A stretch of 64,000 nucleotides of DNA, from contig JBEVTI010000010.1 of the NCBI GenBank assembly GCA_041156125.1, positions 1-64,000 on the forward strand. The letters run 5' to 3'. Position numbers and translations under genes: made by a program. This document shows, one piece after another, positions 27,493 to 36,144 of this stretch. Source of the DNA: Paraktedonobacter carboxidivorans (lineage in GTDB: Bacteria; Chloroflexota; Ktedonobacteria; Ktedonobacterales; Ktedonobacteraceae). The notes beneath the pieces were generated by a model. It did no database searches. It was not told the DNA's origin and saw nothing but the letters and a program-made list of their open reading frames with translations. Within the stretch, counting starts at the first letter, position 1. Every line of letters starts with the position of its first letter.

Positions 27493-28238
27493 AACTTTTT
27501 CCCGCCATTGATATTAAAGACGGCCAGTGTGTGCGCCTCTATCAGGGCGATTATAGCCAGATGACGGTCTATGCCAGCGACCCCATTGAGGTCGCGCAAC
27601 GCTGGCAAGCCGCTGGCACGAACTGGCTACACGTGGTAGACCTGGATGGTGCGCGGGATGGGCATCCAGTCAACACAGCCCTGATCGCGCGTATCTGCCA
27701 GGAAACTACTCTTAAAGTCGAGGTCGGAGGTGGACTGCGTTCCCTGGAAGACATCGAGAACACGCTGGCCGCTGGCGCGGAGCGTGTTATTCTAGGAACG
27801 GCTGTGCTGACCGATCGTGCCCTGCTCGACCAGGCGCTGCTGCGCTGGGACGAGCGCATTATCGTGGGCCTGGATGCACGTGCCGGCCTGGTCGCGATTA
27901 GCGGTTGGCGCGAGACCTCGAATGTCACAGCTACTGAGCTGGCCAGGCAATTAAGCATAGCCGGGGTCAGACGATTCATTTATACAGATATCGCGCGCGA
28001 CGCGGCTATGCAGGGACCAAATCTCGCTGCTCTGCGTTCTATGCTTGCTGCTCTCCACGGCTCCAATACCTCGCTGATTGCCTCTGGCGGTGTCAGTTCG
28101 CTGGAGGATCTCAAGCAACTGGCACAATTAGAGGTCGAGGGCGCTATCATTGGCAAGGCACTCTATATAGGAGCTATCGATCTCGCTGAGGCAATCCGTG
28201 TAATTGAAGGCAACCAGCCAGGGGAGAAAACATGTTAA
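27489..28238 (+). CDS. hisA: Phosphoribosylformimino-5-aminoimidazole carboxamide ribotide isomerase
   Basis: This 249-residue TIM barrel opens the ribose of ProFAR to give PRFAR, the substrate of HisF/HisH. The N-terminal FPAIDIKDGQCVRL contains catalytic Asp8; the second catalytic Asp lies in VGLDARAG. Phosphate-binding glycines occur in VGGGLR and IASGGVSS. I start it at the ATG overlapping the hisH stop (ATGA); a reading from 27477 would only add four residues. It overlaps hisF by seven bases. HisA and HisF are homologous half-barrel duplications, and both copies are intact here. Confidence 0.97.
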   Translation: MKLFPAIDIKDGQCVRLYQGDYSQMTVYASDPIEVAQRWQAAGTNWLHVVDLDGARDGHPVNTALIARICQETTLKVEVGGGLRSLEDIENTLAAGAERVILGTAVLTDRALLDQALLRWDERIIVGLDARAGLVAISGWRETSNVTATELARQLSIAGVRRFIYTDIARDAAMQGPNLAALRSMLAALHGSNTSLIASGGVSSLEDLKQLAQLEVEGAIIGKALYIGAIDLAEAIRVIEGNQPGEKTC

Positions 28239-28999
28239 CTAAACGTATTATTCCATGTCTGGATGTGACCGCCGGGCGCGTAGTCAAGGGTGTGAGCTTC
28301 GTCAATCTGCGCGACGCGGGCGACCCTGTGGAGCTGGCAGCCTATTATAACGCGGAAGGCGCGGATGAGCTAACCTTTCTGGATATTACGGCCTCGCACG
28401 AGCAACGCAAGACAATGCTCGATGTAGTCGAACGCGTGGCCAGGCAAGTCTTTATCCCTGTGACTGTAGGCGGCGGCATTCGCAGTATGGAGGATATCCG
28501 GGCTACGCTGGGAGCCGGCGCGGATAAAACATCTCTAAACACTTCGGCGGTACAGAATCCCGACCTGCTAAGACAGGGGGCCGAACAGTTTGGCGCGCAG
28601 TGCATGGTGCTGGCCATCGATGCGCGCAGTAACCCGTCTATGTCGAGTGGCTATGAGGTCTACATCCACGGTGGGCGTACGCCTACGGGCCTGGATGCTC
28701 TGGCCTGGGCCAGGCAAGGCGTAGAACTGGGCGCTGGCGAAATCCTGCTGACCAGCATGGACCGCGATGGCACTCAACAAGGCTATGAACTCAATCTAAC
28801 GCGCAAGATCTCCGACGCCGTTTCGGTCCCAGTCATTGCCTCAGGCGGCGTTGGCACCCTGGAACATATCTATGAAGGCGTGACCCACGGAGGAGCAGAA
28901 GCAGTTCTGGCTGCCTCGATTTTCCACTTTGGACAATTACGTATCCGTGAAGTTAAGGAATACCTGGCAAACAAGGGAGTGAGGGTACGACCATGCTAA
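28232..28999 (+). CDS. hisF: Imidazole glycerol phosphate synthase, cyclase subunit
   Basis: A 255-residue TIM barrel that cyclises PRFAR with ammonia from HisH. It produces imidazole glycerol phosphate and AICAR. The N-terminal RIIPCLDV carries catalytic Asp11, the second catalytic Asp lies in LAIDARS, and the phosphate loops VGGGIRSMED and IASGGVGTLEH are present. The YEVYIHGGRTPTG loop is typical of HisF rather than HisA. The start overlaps hisA by seven bases and the stop overlaps hisIE by seven, so this stretch is tightly coupled. AICAR made here re-enters purine synthesis. Confidence 0.98.
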   Translation: MLTKRIIPCLDVTAGRVVKGVSFVNLRDAGDPVELAAYYNAEGADELTFLDITASHEQRKTMLDVVERVARQVFIPVTVGGGIRSMEDIRATLGAGADKTSLNTSAVQNPDLLRQGAEQFGAQCMVLAIDARSNPSMSSGYEVYIHGGRTPTGLDALAWARQGVELGAGEILLTSMDRDGTQQGYELNLTRKISDAVSVPVIASGGVGTLEHIYEGVTHGGAEAVLAASIFHFGQLRIREVKEYLANKGVRVRPC

Positions 29000-29952
29000 C
29001 ATTCGATCCTCAGGGAATTATCCCTGTAGTCATCCAGGACGAGAGCAACAACCAGGTTCTAATGGTAGGCTCAATGAACGCGGAAGCCCTGCGCCTGACC
29101 CGCGAAACTGGTTATATTCACCTCTTCAGCCGCTCGCGCAACAAGCTCTGGCGCAAAGGTGAAGAGTCCGGCCATGTGCAGGAAGTACGTGGTATTTATG
29201 TCAACTGTGAAGAAACAAGCCTGTTACTACGTGTCATCCAGCACGGACCAGGGGCCTGCCACACCGGCCATCGTAGCTGTTACTACCGTCGCTTACTGGC
29301 AGATGATAGCTACGAGGAGGTTGAGAAGCTTGTTTTCGATCCAGCGCAGGTCTACCAGCATACTACGGTGTCTACGACGCCTGCGGTGCCCGCGCCCACT
29401 AACGCTTCTGAGTTCGCTCCTCCCTCGCTTTCCGAGCAGGAGCTACAGACGTTGGAGACCAGTATGCGCAAACTCTTCTCGGCCTATATCTACTTGCGCG
29501 ACCATGATCTGAGCGAGGAATCTAACACTTCGCGCCTGCTCCAGGAACCCAGCATTGAGTATCTGACAGGACGCCTGAGCGACGAACTACAGGAGCTGGC
29601 CGATGTGCAAACTGGCGCGCATTTCCATACTGGCAGGCGCGAAGATACTATCCTGGAGGCTAGTCAGGTTGGCTACTGGCTGATGCTCCTGGGCGCGGTG
29701 CATAATATCAAGTACGATGAAGTAAAGCCCCACGAGGCTATCCTCAATGGCTACAACACACCAGGAGCGCAGACACTTGAGCAGACTCAGGAATGCCTCA
29801 ATCTCCTGCTCTCTAATGCTCGTTCCGCCATTGTCCAGGGTCTGACCATGGGCTTTATGACCATTGGCCGCACCTGCGCTTCTGCCAGAGTCAGTCCGCT
29901 GGCACCCGTCGAGTATGATATGGCTCAGATGCGCAGAAAAGGACTGGTATAG
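28993..29952 (+). CDS. hisI: Phosphoribosyl-AMP cyclohydrolase with divergent HisE-like domain
   Basis: A 319-residue bifunctional-looking protein for steps two and three of histidine synthesis. The N-terminal HisI domain is canonical: SMNAEAL, FSRSRNKLWRKGEESGH and the zinc-binding Cys residues in CHTGHRSCYY. After a Pro/Ala/Thr-rich linker (about 125-150), the C-terminal half is all helical with DELQELAD and EASQVGYWLMLL. These fit the acidic helices of HisE/MazG-type pyrophosphohydrolases but not the usual HisE sequence, and about 60 extra residues follow. If it is active, this half removes pyrophosphate from phosphoribosyl-ATP. No separate hisE is present in the window. Confidence 0.88.
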   Translation: MLTFDPQGIIPVVIQDESNNQVLMVGSMNAEALRLTRETGYIHLFSRSRNKLWRKGEESGHVQEVRGIYVNCEETSLLLRVIQHGPGACHTGHRSCYYRRLLADDSYEEVEKLVFDPAQVYQHTTVSTTPAVPAPTNASEFAPPSLSEQELQTLETSMRKLFSAYIYLRDHDLSEESNTSRLLQEPSIEYLTGRLSDELQELADVQTGAHFHTGRREDTILEASQVGYWLMLLGAVHNIKYDEVKPHEAILNGYNTPGAQTLEQTQECLNLLLSNARSAIVQGLTMGFMTIGRTCASARVSPLAPVEYDMAQMRRKGLV

Positions 29953-29984
29953 GCATTTATCCAGTCTTAAGAGGAAACGACAGC

Positions 29985-31295
29985 ATGATTCATTTCTACA
30001 AACTTGCCACTTTAGAGGCTGCTGAACGCCAGCGGCTACTAAGGCGGGCTGAGATTGAGATTGATCAACTAATAGAGTATGTGCGCCCGCTGATTAAAGA
30101 GGTGCGCGAGCGGGGAGACGAGGCCCTGATAGAGATGACCGCGAAATTTGATCGCGTGCAACTCGATCCGACAAAGCTGCGCGTGACGCGCGAGGAGATA
30201 GAGGAAGCACACGCGTTGCTCGCGCCAGTGGTCAGGCACGCGTTGGATCAGGCTATCGCCAATGTACGCGCGTTTCACACAAAACAGATGCCGCTGGAAC
30301 AGTGGTTTACCGAGGTCGCGCCGGGTGTAGTCGCGGGCGAACAGGTTACACCGATCACTTCGGTTGGCCTGTACGTGCCTCGCGGCAAAGGCTCGTTCCC
30401 TTCGGTGCTTTACATGCTGGCAACTCCCGCGAGTATCGCGGGCGTCCCACGCATTGTGGTCTGCACACCGCCAACGCCTGATGGTAAGGTAGACGCCGCC
30501 TCGCTGGTCGCGGCTGATCTGTGTGGAGTCCACGAGATCTACCGCGTGGGCGGCGTGCAGGCCATCGCGGCCCTGGCTTATGGCACGCGGAGCATTCCAC
30601 GCGTCCACAAGATCACTGGTCCGGGCAGCGGCTATGTCTCAGCCGCCAAGCGCCTGCTTTATGGGACCGTTGATGTCGGCCTGCCAGCGGGTCCCAGTGA
30701 ATCAAACATTCTGGCCGACGACAGCGCCAATCCTGAGATCGTCGCCCGCGATCTGCTGATCGAGCAGGAACACGGCCCGGACTCATCAGCCCTGCTGGTC
30801 ACACCCAGCCTCGCCCTTGCCGAAAGGGTACTTGAGTTGCTGCCGGCAAAAATCTCAGCCTTACCAGAGCCACGGCAGACCTTTGTACGCACTGGCCTGG
30901 AGAGCGAACGCGGCACTGGCGGTATTGTGCTCACCGCCAGCCTGGATGAGGCGATTGCCTTCGTCAATGAGTACGCGCCAGAACACCTGGAGATACTGGT
31001 GCGCGATCCCTTCGCTATCCTGCCACGCCTCAAAAACGCTGGTGAAATCCTGATCGGCCAGTATACACCGTTTAGCGCGGGCAACTACACGGTTGGTACT
31101 AATGCCATCCTGCCCACTGGCGGCAAAGCCCATACATACTCCAGCACCACTGTCTATGATTTCCTGAAACGCACTGGCATCGCCTACGTCAAAGCGGAGG
31201 GCTATCCTACCATCAGCCAGACTGTTCAGACGCTGGCCGAGTTTGAGGATTTCCCGGCTCACGCGCGCGCGGTTCGCGACCGCCCTGTCGAATAA
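29985..31295 (+). CDS. hisD: Histidinol dehydrogenase
   Basis: This zinc enzyme oxidises histidinol to histidine in two NAD-dependent steps. The 436 residues match the family. Visible landmarks are the NAD/PRPP-like loops GLYVPRGKGSFPS and GPGSGYV, the conserved EQEHGPDSSA region with the catalytic His/Glu, and PEHLEI near the zinc site. It is 32 bp behind hisIE with AAGAGGAAACGAC upstream, and is the last his gene. hisB and hisC are not in this operon. No clear hairpin separates it from the convergent methyltransferase gene 83 bp away. Confidence 0.97.
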   Translation: MIHFYKLATLEAAERQRLLRRAEIEIDQLIEYVRPLIKEVRERGDEALIEMTAKFDRVQLDPTKLRVTREEIEEAHALLAPVVRHALDQAIANVRAFHTKQMPLEQWFTEVAPGVVAGEQVTPITSVGLYVPRGKGSFPSVLYMLATPASIAGVPRIVVCTPPTPDGKVDAASLVAADLCGVHEIYRVGGVQAIAALAYGTRSIPRVHKITGPGSGYVSAAKRLLYGTVDVGLPAGPSESNILADDSANPEIVARDLLIEQEHGPDSSALLVTPSLALAERVLELLPAKISALPEPRQTFVRTGLESERGTGGIVLTASLDEAIAFVNEYAPEHLEILVRDPFAILPRLKNAGEILIGQYTPFSAGNYTVGTNAILPTGGKAHTYSSTTVYDFLKRTGIAYVKAEGYPTISQTVQTLAEFEDFPAHARAVRDRPVE

Positions 31296-31378
31296 GGACA
31301 AGCAAGCCGCTAGCGAACAAGGCGTTCTATGTACAGCAAACCAAACCCTGGTCGCGACGATGCCACCAACGAGGTTTT

Positions 31379-32074
31379 TCAAGGCTCATTTTTGTGTGCC
31401 CGGACAAAACCGGCTCCTGGGAAAGCAGAGAAGCGTGCAGGCTGCATCTCCTCTGTTTCCAACTGGTCGAAACCAGCGTCCGAGATGATGCTAACCAGAT
31501 CGCGCGTGCGGCTTCCACCGGCGTGAAAGCGTGCGGCCTGGCCTGCCCGTTCCTGCTTGTGCGTGAAATCGGCAATGACCAGGCGCCCCCCTGGTTTCAG
31601 CACACGAGCAATTTCAGCGAGTCCCTGACGCTTGAGAGGAGCTGGTAAATGGTGCATCATCAAGGTGGAGAGCACCACATCGAACGTCTGATCAGGGAAA
31701 GGGATCTGCTCGATCACCCCAATCTGGAAATCGACGGAAAGACCGCGCCGAGCGGCTTTCGCGCGGGCGCGGGTGATCTGTTCTGTCCCTGGATCAATGC
31801 CTACAGCGCGACCCGCACGGTCCAGGTAGCGCGCCACTTCCAGCAGAAGCGTTCCCGTGCCGCAGCCCACATCCAGCACCTGCTCTCCAGGTTGCAATTG
31901 GGCCAGAGTAGCAGTCCTCTGTCTCATTTTTCGCCATTGACCCCGGAACGAGAAGGTGTCGATTAACCAGGCTCCCAGGTCGTAGCGCCAGCCCCCTTTG
32001 AGGATCAGCCCTTTAGTTTCTGTATCTGACACCCTGCTCGATCGGTTGTGGAGACGACGGGCGAACGAATGCAT
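31379..32074 (-). CDS. SAM-dependent methyltransferase (class I)
   Basis: A 231-residue Rossmann-fold methyltransferase of the UbiE/Methyltransf_11 kind. The SAM-binding motif I VLDVGCGTGT is at 66-75, the acidic loop GIDPG follows, and ALKRQGLAEIARVLKPGGRLVIADF is the typical post-motif segment. AAAGGAG lies ten bases before the ATG. It is divergently transcribed from a TetR regulator with 202 bp between them that hold a promoter and an inverted repeat. Regulation of this gene by that TetR protein is therefore plausible. The methyl acceptor is unknown. Confidence 0.9.
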   Translation of the reverse strand: MHSFARRLHNRSSRVSDTETKGLILKGGWRYDLGAWLIDTFSFRGQWRKMRQRTATLAQLQPGEQVLDVGCGTGTLLLEVARYLDRAGRAVGIDPGTEQITRARAKAARRGLSVDFQIGVIEQIPFPDQTFDVVLSTLMMHHLPAPLKRQGLAEIARVLKPGGRLVIADFTHKQERAGQAARFHAGGSRTRDLVSIISDAGFDQLETEEMQPARFSAFPGAGFVRAHKNEP

Positions 32075-32143
32075 AAATGATGCTCCTTTCAGATTTTCAT
32101 CGTCGTATCTTCTTTCAGGCGTCTATTTCGCCTGCTCTGTCTC

Positions 32144-32172
32144 TTGACAGAAGGACTCTCTTGAGACATATT
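32144..32172 (+). promoter_or_regulatory. Promoter of the TetR gene
   Basis: TTGACA (32144-32149), a 17-bp spacer and CATATT (32167-32172), between the divergent methyltransferase and TetR genes. Confidence 0.5.
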
Positions 32173-32191
32173 CTCTCATATGGGTTGCTGT

Positions 32192-32204
32192 CTCTTAAAA
32201 AGAG
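32192..32204. promoter_or_regulatory. Candidate TetR operator
   Basis: The inverted repeat CTCTT-AAA-AAGAG lies just downstream of the promoter. Related TGTCTCTT and TTGAGACA words recur nearby (32138, 32161, 32190), so several half-sites may be present. Confidence 0.4.
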
Positions 32205-32276
32205 TGTAACCAAACAAGCAGTACGCCACAAGAATCAGTTAGCAAAATCTGTCCCAAATGAGACAAGGAGCGCACA

Positions 32277-32882
32277 ATGACTCAGAAAGCTGACAATCTC
32301 CGCGTCAAACGCATGAAAATCCTGCTGCAAGAAGCGCTTATTGTCTTGATCGAGGAGCAGAGTTTTGACTCCCTCACTGTTGGCGAATTGACCAAGCGAG
32401 CGATGGTCAGCCGAGCAGCGTTCTACCGCAACTATCAAGATAAATACGATCTGGTCGAACAGATCTTTGAGGAGGCTATGAGCACGTTATTTAACGCGAT
32501 TGGAGAATTTGGGCGGGAACATCCCACAGACGTGTGGATGCGGTTCTTTGAACAGATCACTCAGTACAGCCGGCTCTATGGGGCGCTACTGGGGAAAAAA
32601 GGCAGCCCCTGGTTTGCGCGGAAGATGCGCACACGCTTTGCTGAGCTGATCAAGGAACATGGAAGTTTAGGGGACCCGCACGGCCCAAGCATGTCTGCTC
32701 ACACTCCTCACCTGGCTCATCCGTTTTCCGATACATTTGTGCCAGATCTTGTTTCCGCTATGTTTGTGGAGGCGATCACCTGGTGGCTGGAGCAGGGACA
32801 GCCGTATACGCCAGGGGAGTTGGCGACGAAAACGTCCTTGCTGGCTTCGGCAGTGTTTCGCGAAGTCAGCACCTGGCCATAA
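32277..32882 (+). CDS. TetR/AcrR-family transcriptional regulator
   Basis: A 201-residue one-domain repressor. The N-terminal helix-turn-helix (SFDSLTVGELTKRAMVSRAAFYRNYQDKYDLVEQIFEE, described in parts: TVGELTKRAMVSRAAFYRNY is the DNA-reading unit) is classical TetR. The C-terminal ligand-binding half is variable. AAGGAG lies seven bases before the ATG. It is divergent from a methyltransferase gene and 181 bp upstream of a second methyltransferase, either of which could be its target. The ligand is unknown. Confidence 0.93.
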   Translation: MTQKADNLRVKRMKILLQEALIVLIEEQSFDSLTVGELTKRAMVSRAAFYRNYQDKYDLVEQIFEEAMSTLFNAIGEFGREHPTDVWMRFFEQITQYSRLYGALLGKKGSPWFARKMRTRFAELIKEHGSLGDPHGPSMSAHTPHLAHPFSDTFVPDLVSAMFVEAITWWLEQGQPYTPGELATKTSLLASAVFREVSTWP

Positions 32883-33063
32883 CTGCTGGTTTACGTGCAT
32901 ACCGGTTCAAGGCTGCTCTTTCGTGACCAGCGCTCTAGTTGATAGCTAGAAAGCATCACTTTTGCTTAAAATAGGTATTGGACATATCATCTGGCGGTGC
33001 TTATACTCTCTACAGAACATTGCGACACAAAACAACTTCTGTCCCCTAAGGAAAGGAACGAAT

Positions 33064-33873
33064 ATGGCCAATAACAAGCCTGATGAGATAGCGCATGACG
33101 CAGTTGAGGAGACAAAGCGCCTGGTCCAGAACAATTTTGGTGCGGTAGCCGCCGAGTATGTGACCAGCAAGGTTCACGCTGGCGGAGAGGATCTGGCCTG
33201 GGTGGTGGAGAACGCGGCCTTGAGCGGCAACGAACGTGTGCTAGATGTAGCGACCGGTGGTGGACATACCGCCTTTGCGTTGGCTCCCTACGCGGCGGCA
33301 GTCGTGGCGCTGGATCTGACAAGGCCAATGCTGGATGTGGCCCAGCAAGAAGCTATGGCCCGTGGACTCACCAATATCAACTATGTGGAAGGTGATGCCC
33401 TGGCCTTGCCCTGCGAGGATGCAAGCTTCGACGTGGTTGCCTGTCGCCATGCTCCACACCACTTTCCCAATATCCAGCAAGCCGTCAACGAGTGGGCGCG
33501 CGTCCTTAAACCTGGTGGGAAACTGCTCCTGGTCGATTCGGCCTCGCCTGAGGAAGACGCGGCTGCTGCCACACTCCACGAGATCGAGTTGCTGCGCGAT
33601 CCCTCGCATGTGCGCAACCATCGTATCTCGTCCTGGCGTGTCTATCTCAGCGAGGCTGGCTTCACTGTGCGTACTGCCCGCGAATGGGGACTCTTCCTGG
33701 ATATCCCCTCCTGGACCCGGCGCATGCGCACGCCAGCGCAATCAGTTGCCCGCATCGAAGAATTGATGCAGACAGCTCCCGCATCTGTGCGCGAGCGCTT
33801 GCGCTTCGAGGAACGCGCTGGCGATCTCGGCTTCACCCTGCCCATAGCCCTGATCCTGGCTGTGAAAAACTGA
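33064..33873 (+). CDS. SAM-dependent methyltransferase (UbiE-like)
   Basis: A 269-residue class I methyltransferase. Motif I VLDVATGGGHTA is at 59-70, ALDLTRPML follows as the acidic motif II, and RVLKPGGKLLLVDS is the post-motif. The ATG at 33064 has AAGGAAAGGAACG upstream; the longer open reading from 32962 adds 34 residues with no homology. It follows the TetR gene in the same direction, 181 bp away. It resembles ubiquinone/menaquinone-type enzymes, but small-molecule methyltransferases share these motifs, so the substrate is open. Confidence 0.9.
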   Translation: MANNKPDEIAHDAVEETKRLVQNNFGAVAAEYVTSKVHAGGEDLAWVVENAALSGNERVLDVATGGGHTAFALAPYAAAVVALDLTRPMLDVAQQEAMARGLTNINYVEGDALALPCEDASFDVVACRHAPHHFPNIQQAVNEWARVLKPGGKLLLVDSASPEEDAAAATLHEIELLRDPSHVRNHRISSWRVYLSEAGFTVRTAREWGLFLDIPSWTRRMRTPAQSVARIEELMQTAPASVRERLRFEERAGDLGFTLPIALILAVKN

Positions 33874-34204
33874 TGAGTGCCGAGGGCTAGTTTCGACTTT
33901 AGCACAGCGCTTTTCTCAAGACCAGGACATGATATTTGTCATACTACCTTGATGATGATTTTCACTGGCGCCAGCCCTGATGAGCCTGTATACTTACTTA
34001 CACCAGGGGACATGAGCTTGATGAGATCACTCTGGTGAGCGCCAACTGAATACGCTCCCGACTAGATAAAGGGTCTGGCCGAGTTGTAGAATTGAAATAT
34101 CCAGGTAGCAGGCATAAAAAGAGAGGCCTGCGCTCAGATGGTTATTTTTAGGGCGACAAAAAGCCGAGCAAAGACAAGCATAGACTATATTGGAGGACAC
34201 GCAG
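33874..34204. other. Intergenic region before the two-component genes
   Basis: About 330 bp without a credible open frame or strong hairpin. It should contain the promoter of the histidine kinase operon, but no clear -35/-10 pair stood out. Confidence 0.4.
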
Positions 34205-35422
34205 ATGAGCGATCCAGGAAAGCCGGGTATATCCTTGCCCAGAGGCCGCTCTCCCTATTTCTTGTGGTTAATCTGGGCAGTATGGTTGCCCTTTAGCATC
34301 CCTGCTATCACAGAGCTACTTCAAGCTCATCCTACGTGGCCGCGCCTGCTCGCCAGCCTGACGGGTATAGCCCTGTTTATTGTCATCTACCTATGGGCCA
34401 CTCTACGCAACGCGCAACGCCTGGTTGCTACAAATGCGCCAGCGGAAACGCTGGTTCGCATCTGGCTCCCGATCATTGTGCTTACCGTGCTAAGTACTGT
34501 GCTGGTCAGGTTCAATGGCACAACCTGGGGCTCGTTATTTATTTTTACCGCAGCCTATAACGCGGGTCGCCTACCAACCATCCAGGCTGTGTGTATGCTC
34601 ATTGTGTTGCTAACGATTATCGCGCTAGGTAGCCTGGGGTCCAATTTCCAATGGGCTGACGCGCTGCAAGGTATCGGACTGACGACTGTGGTTAGTGTAG
34701 TGGTCATGAGCCTGGCGCGTTCAGTCGCGACTGAGCGCGAGTTACGAGTCGCGCGCGAGGAGATCGCGCGCCTGGCAATCATGACAGAGCGTTTGCGTAT
34801 CGCGCGTGACCTGCATGATCTTCTGGGACATAATCTCTCGCTTATCGCGCTCAAAAGCGAACTGGCCCGTAAGTTACTCAAAGTAGCACCTGAACGCGCC
34901 GAGCTTGAGATCAGTGATGTCGAAAACGTAGCGCGCACAACCCTGGACGAAGTGCGTGAGGCTGTCACCAACTATCGCCAGCCAACGCTTGCTAACGAAT
35001 TGCACGCGGCCAGCGAAATTCTAGCCGCAGCGGGGATTATCTACAAGTACGAGGGAGCGGGGAGCAGTCTTGAGACACTGCCAACAGCGCTCGAAGCGGT
35101 TCTCTCCTGGGCCGTACGCGAGGGCGTGACCAATGTTATTCGCCATAGCCACGCGCATCACTGCATAATCCTGGTGACGCGAGAGAGGCGGCGTGTTGGC
35201 GTGGAAGTGCTCGACGATGGGCAGGGCTCAATTGCCCTCCTGGTCGCGACTCCTGGCGCTGGCAATGGAGGCAACGGTTTGCGTGGCTTGAGAGAGCGCG
35301 TTGTCACCCTTGGCGGACACTGTGAGACAGGTACACGGGCAATTGGCGGCTTCCGCCTGGCTGTCTCGGTACCGCTGGCATCCAAGAGAGATGTTCGAGA
35401 CACTGCCAGATCTACTATATAA
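34205..35422 (+). CDS. DesK/NarL-type sensor histidine kinase
   Basis: A 405-residue membrane sensor. The N-terminal half has about five or six hydrophobic helices with short loops and no large extracellular domain. A short coiled stretch leads to the HisKA_3 dimerisation helix with the phospho-accepting His in RIARDLHDLLGHNLSLIAL. The HATPase domain carries REGVTNVIRHSHA (N box) and DDGQG/GNGLRGLRERV (G boxes). The ATG at 34205 has GGAGG upstream; a TTG at 34190 is less likely. It is co-transcribed with the response regulator 18 bp downstream. The neighbouring ABC genes could be its targets, as in many DesK-like exporters. Confidence 0.94.
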   Translation: MSDPGKPGISLPRGRSPYFLWLIWAVWLPFSIPAITELLQAHPTWPRLLASLTGIALFIVIYLWATLRNAQRLVATNAPAETLVRIWLPIIVLTVLSTVLVRFNGTTWGSLFIFTAAYNAGRLPTIQAVCMLIVLLTIIALGSLGSNFQWADALQGIGLTTVVSVVVMSLARSVATERELRVAREEIARLAIMTERLRIARDLHDLLGHNLSLIALKSELARKLLKVAPERAELEISDVENVARTTLDEVREAVTNYRQPTLANELHAASEILAAAGIIYKYEGAGSSLETLPTALEAVLSWAVREGVTNVIRHSHAHHCIILVTRERRRVGVEVLDDGQGSIALLVATPGAGNGGNGLRGLRERVVTLGGHCETGTRAIGGFRLAVSVPLASKRDVRDTARSTI

Positions 35423-35440
35423 AGAGAGGACCACATAGCT

Positions 35441-36046
35441 ATGATTCGAATACTGCTGGCCGAGGACCAGGCAATGGTGCGTGGAGCACTCGCAGCCCTG
35501 CTGACTCTGGAAGGCGATATGCAAATCGTCTCTGAGGTTGGACGTGGCGATGAGGTCGTAGAAGCAGCTCTCACCAACCAGCCCCAGGTGGCACTCCTGG
35601 ATATAGAGATGCCTGGCTGCGATGGCATCACAGCCGCCGCTAACTTGCACGCGCAGTTACCCGCGTGCCGTATTCTTATTCTAACTACCTTTGGGCGTCC
35701 CGGCTATCTGCGCCAGGCTATGGCTAGCGGCGTTGTGGGCTTTCTCCTGAAAGATGCGCCTTCCGCCCAACTCGCGACTGCCATTCGCCGAGCCATGGCT
35801 GGAGAGCGCGTTGTCGATCCTAAATTAGCCATGGCCGCGCTCAGCGAGGGCCACAATCCACTGACCGAACGTGAGCGCGAGGTGCTGGCAGCAGCGGTTC
35901 ACGGCGCAAGCATCGCTGAAATCGCTATCACGCTTTCCCTCTCCGATGGCACTGTACGCAACTATCTTTCAGTGGCTATTCAGAAACTCGGTGCCCACAA
36001 CCGCGTTGAAGCCGCCCACGTCGCCGAACAGAAGGGCTGGCTTTAG
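35441..36046 (+). CDS. NarL/FixJ-family response regulator
   Basis: A 201-residue regulator with a receiver domain (acidic pair E8/D9, phospho-accepting D54 in LLDIEMPG, conserved Thr in LTTF and Lys in LLKDAP). The C-terminal LuxR-type helix-turn-helix runs LTEREREVLAAA.....IAITLSLSDGTVRNYLS. It begins 18 bp after its sensor kinase with AAAGAGAGGA upstream. The pair should respond to a membrane or envelope signal, since the sensor lacks an external domain. Confidence 0.95.
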   Translation: MIRILLAEDQAMVRGALAALLTLEGDMQIVSEVGRGDEVVEAALTNQPQVALLDIEMPGCDGITAAANLHAQLPACRILILTTFGRPGYLRQAMASGVVGFLLKDAPSAQLATAIRRAMAGERVVDPKLAMAALSEGHNPLTEREREVLAAAVHGASIAEIAITLSLSDGTVRNYLSVAIQKLGAHNRVEAAHVAEQKGWL

Positions 36047-36144
36047 AGAGGTTCACAACCCGCTACATGCCTGTAAAACTCAGTACACAGGCCCTGATCT
36101 CCCGCCTGGTGCTACTCGTCTCCAAATAAACCCGACCAGGCCAC

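Noticed and set aside
36114..36141. GCCTGGT/ACCAGGC pair as terminator between response regulator and LytTR-ABC gene
   Set aside because: Only 7 bp with a 14-nt loop and no T-run; could be chance.
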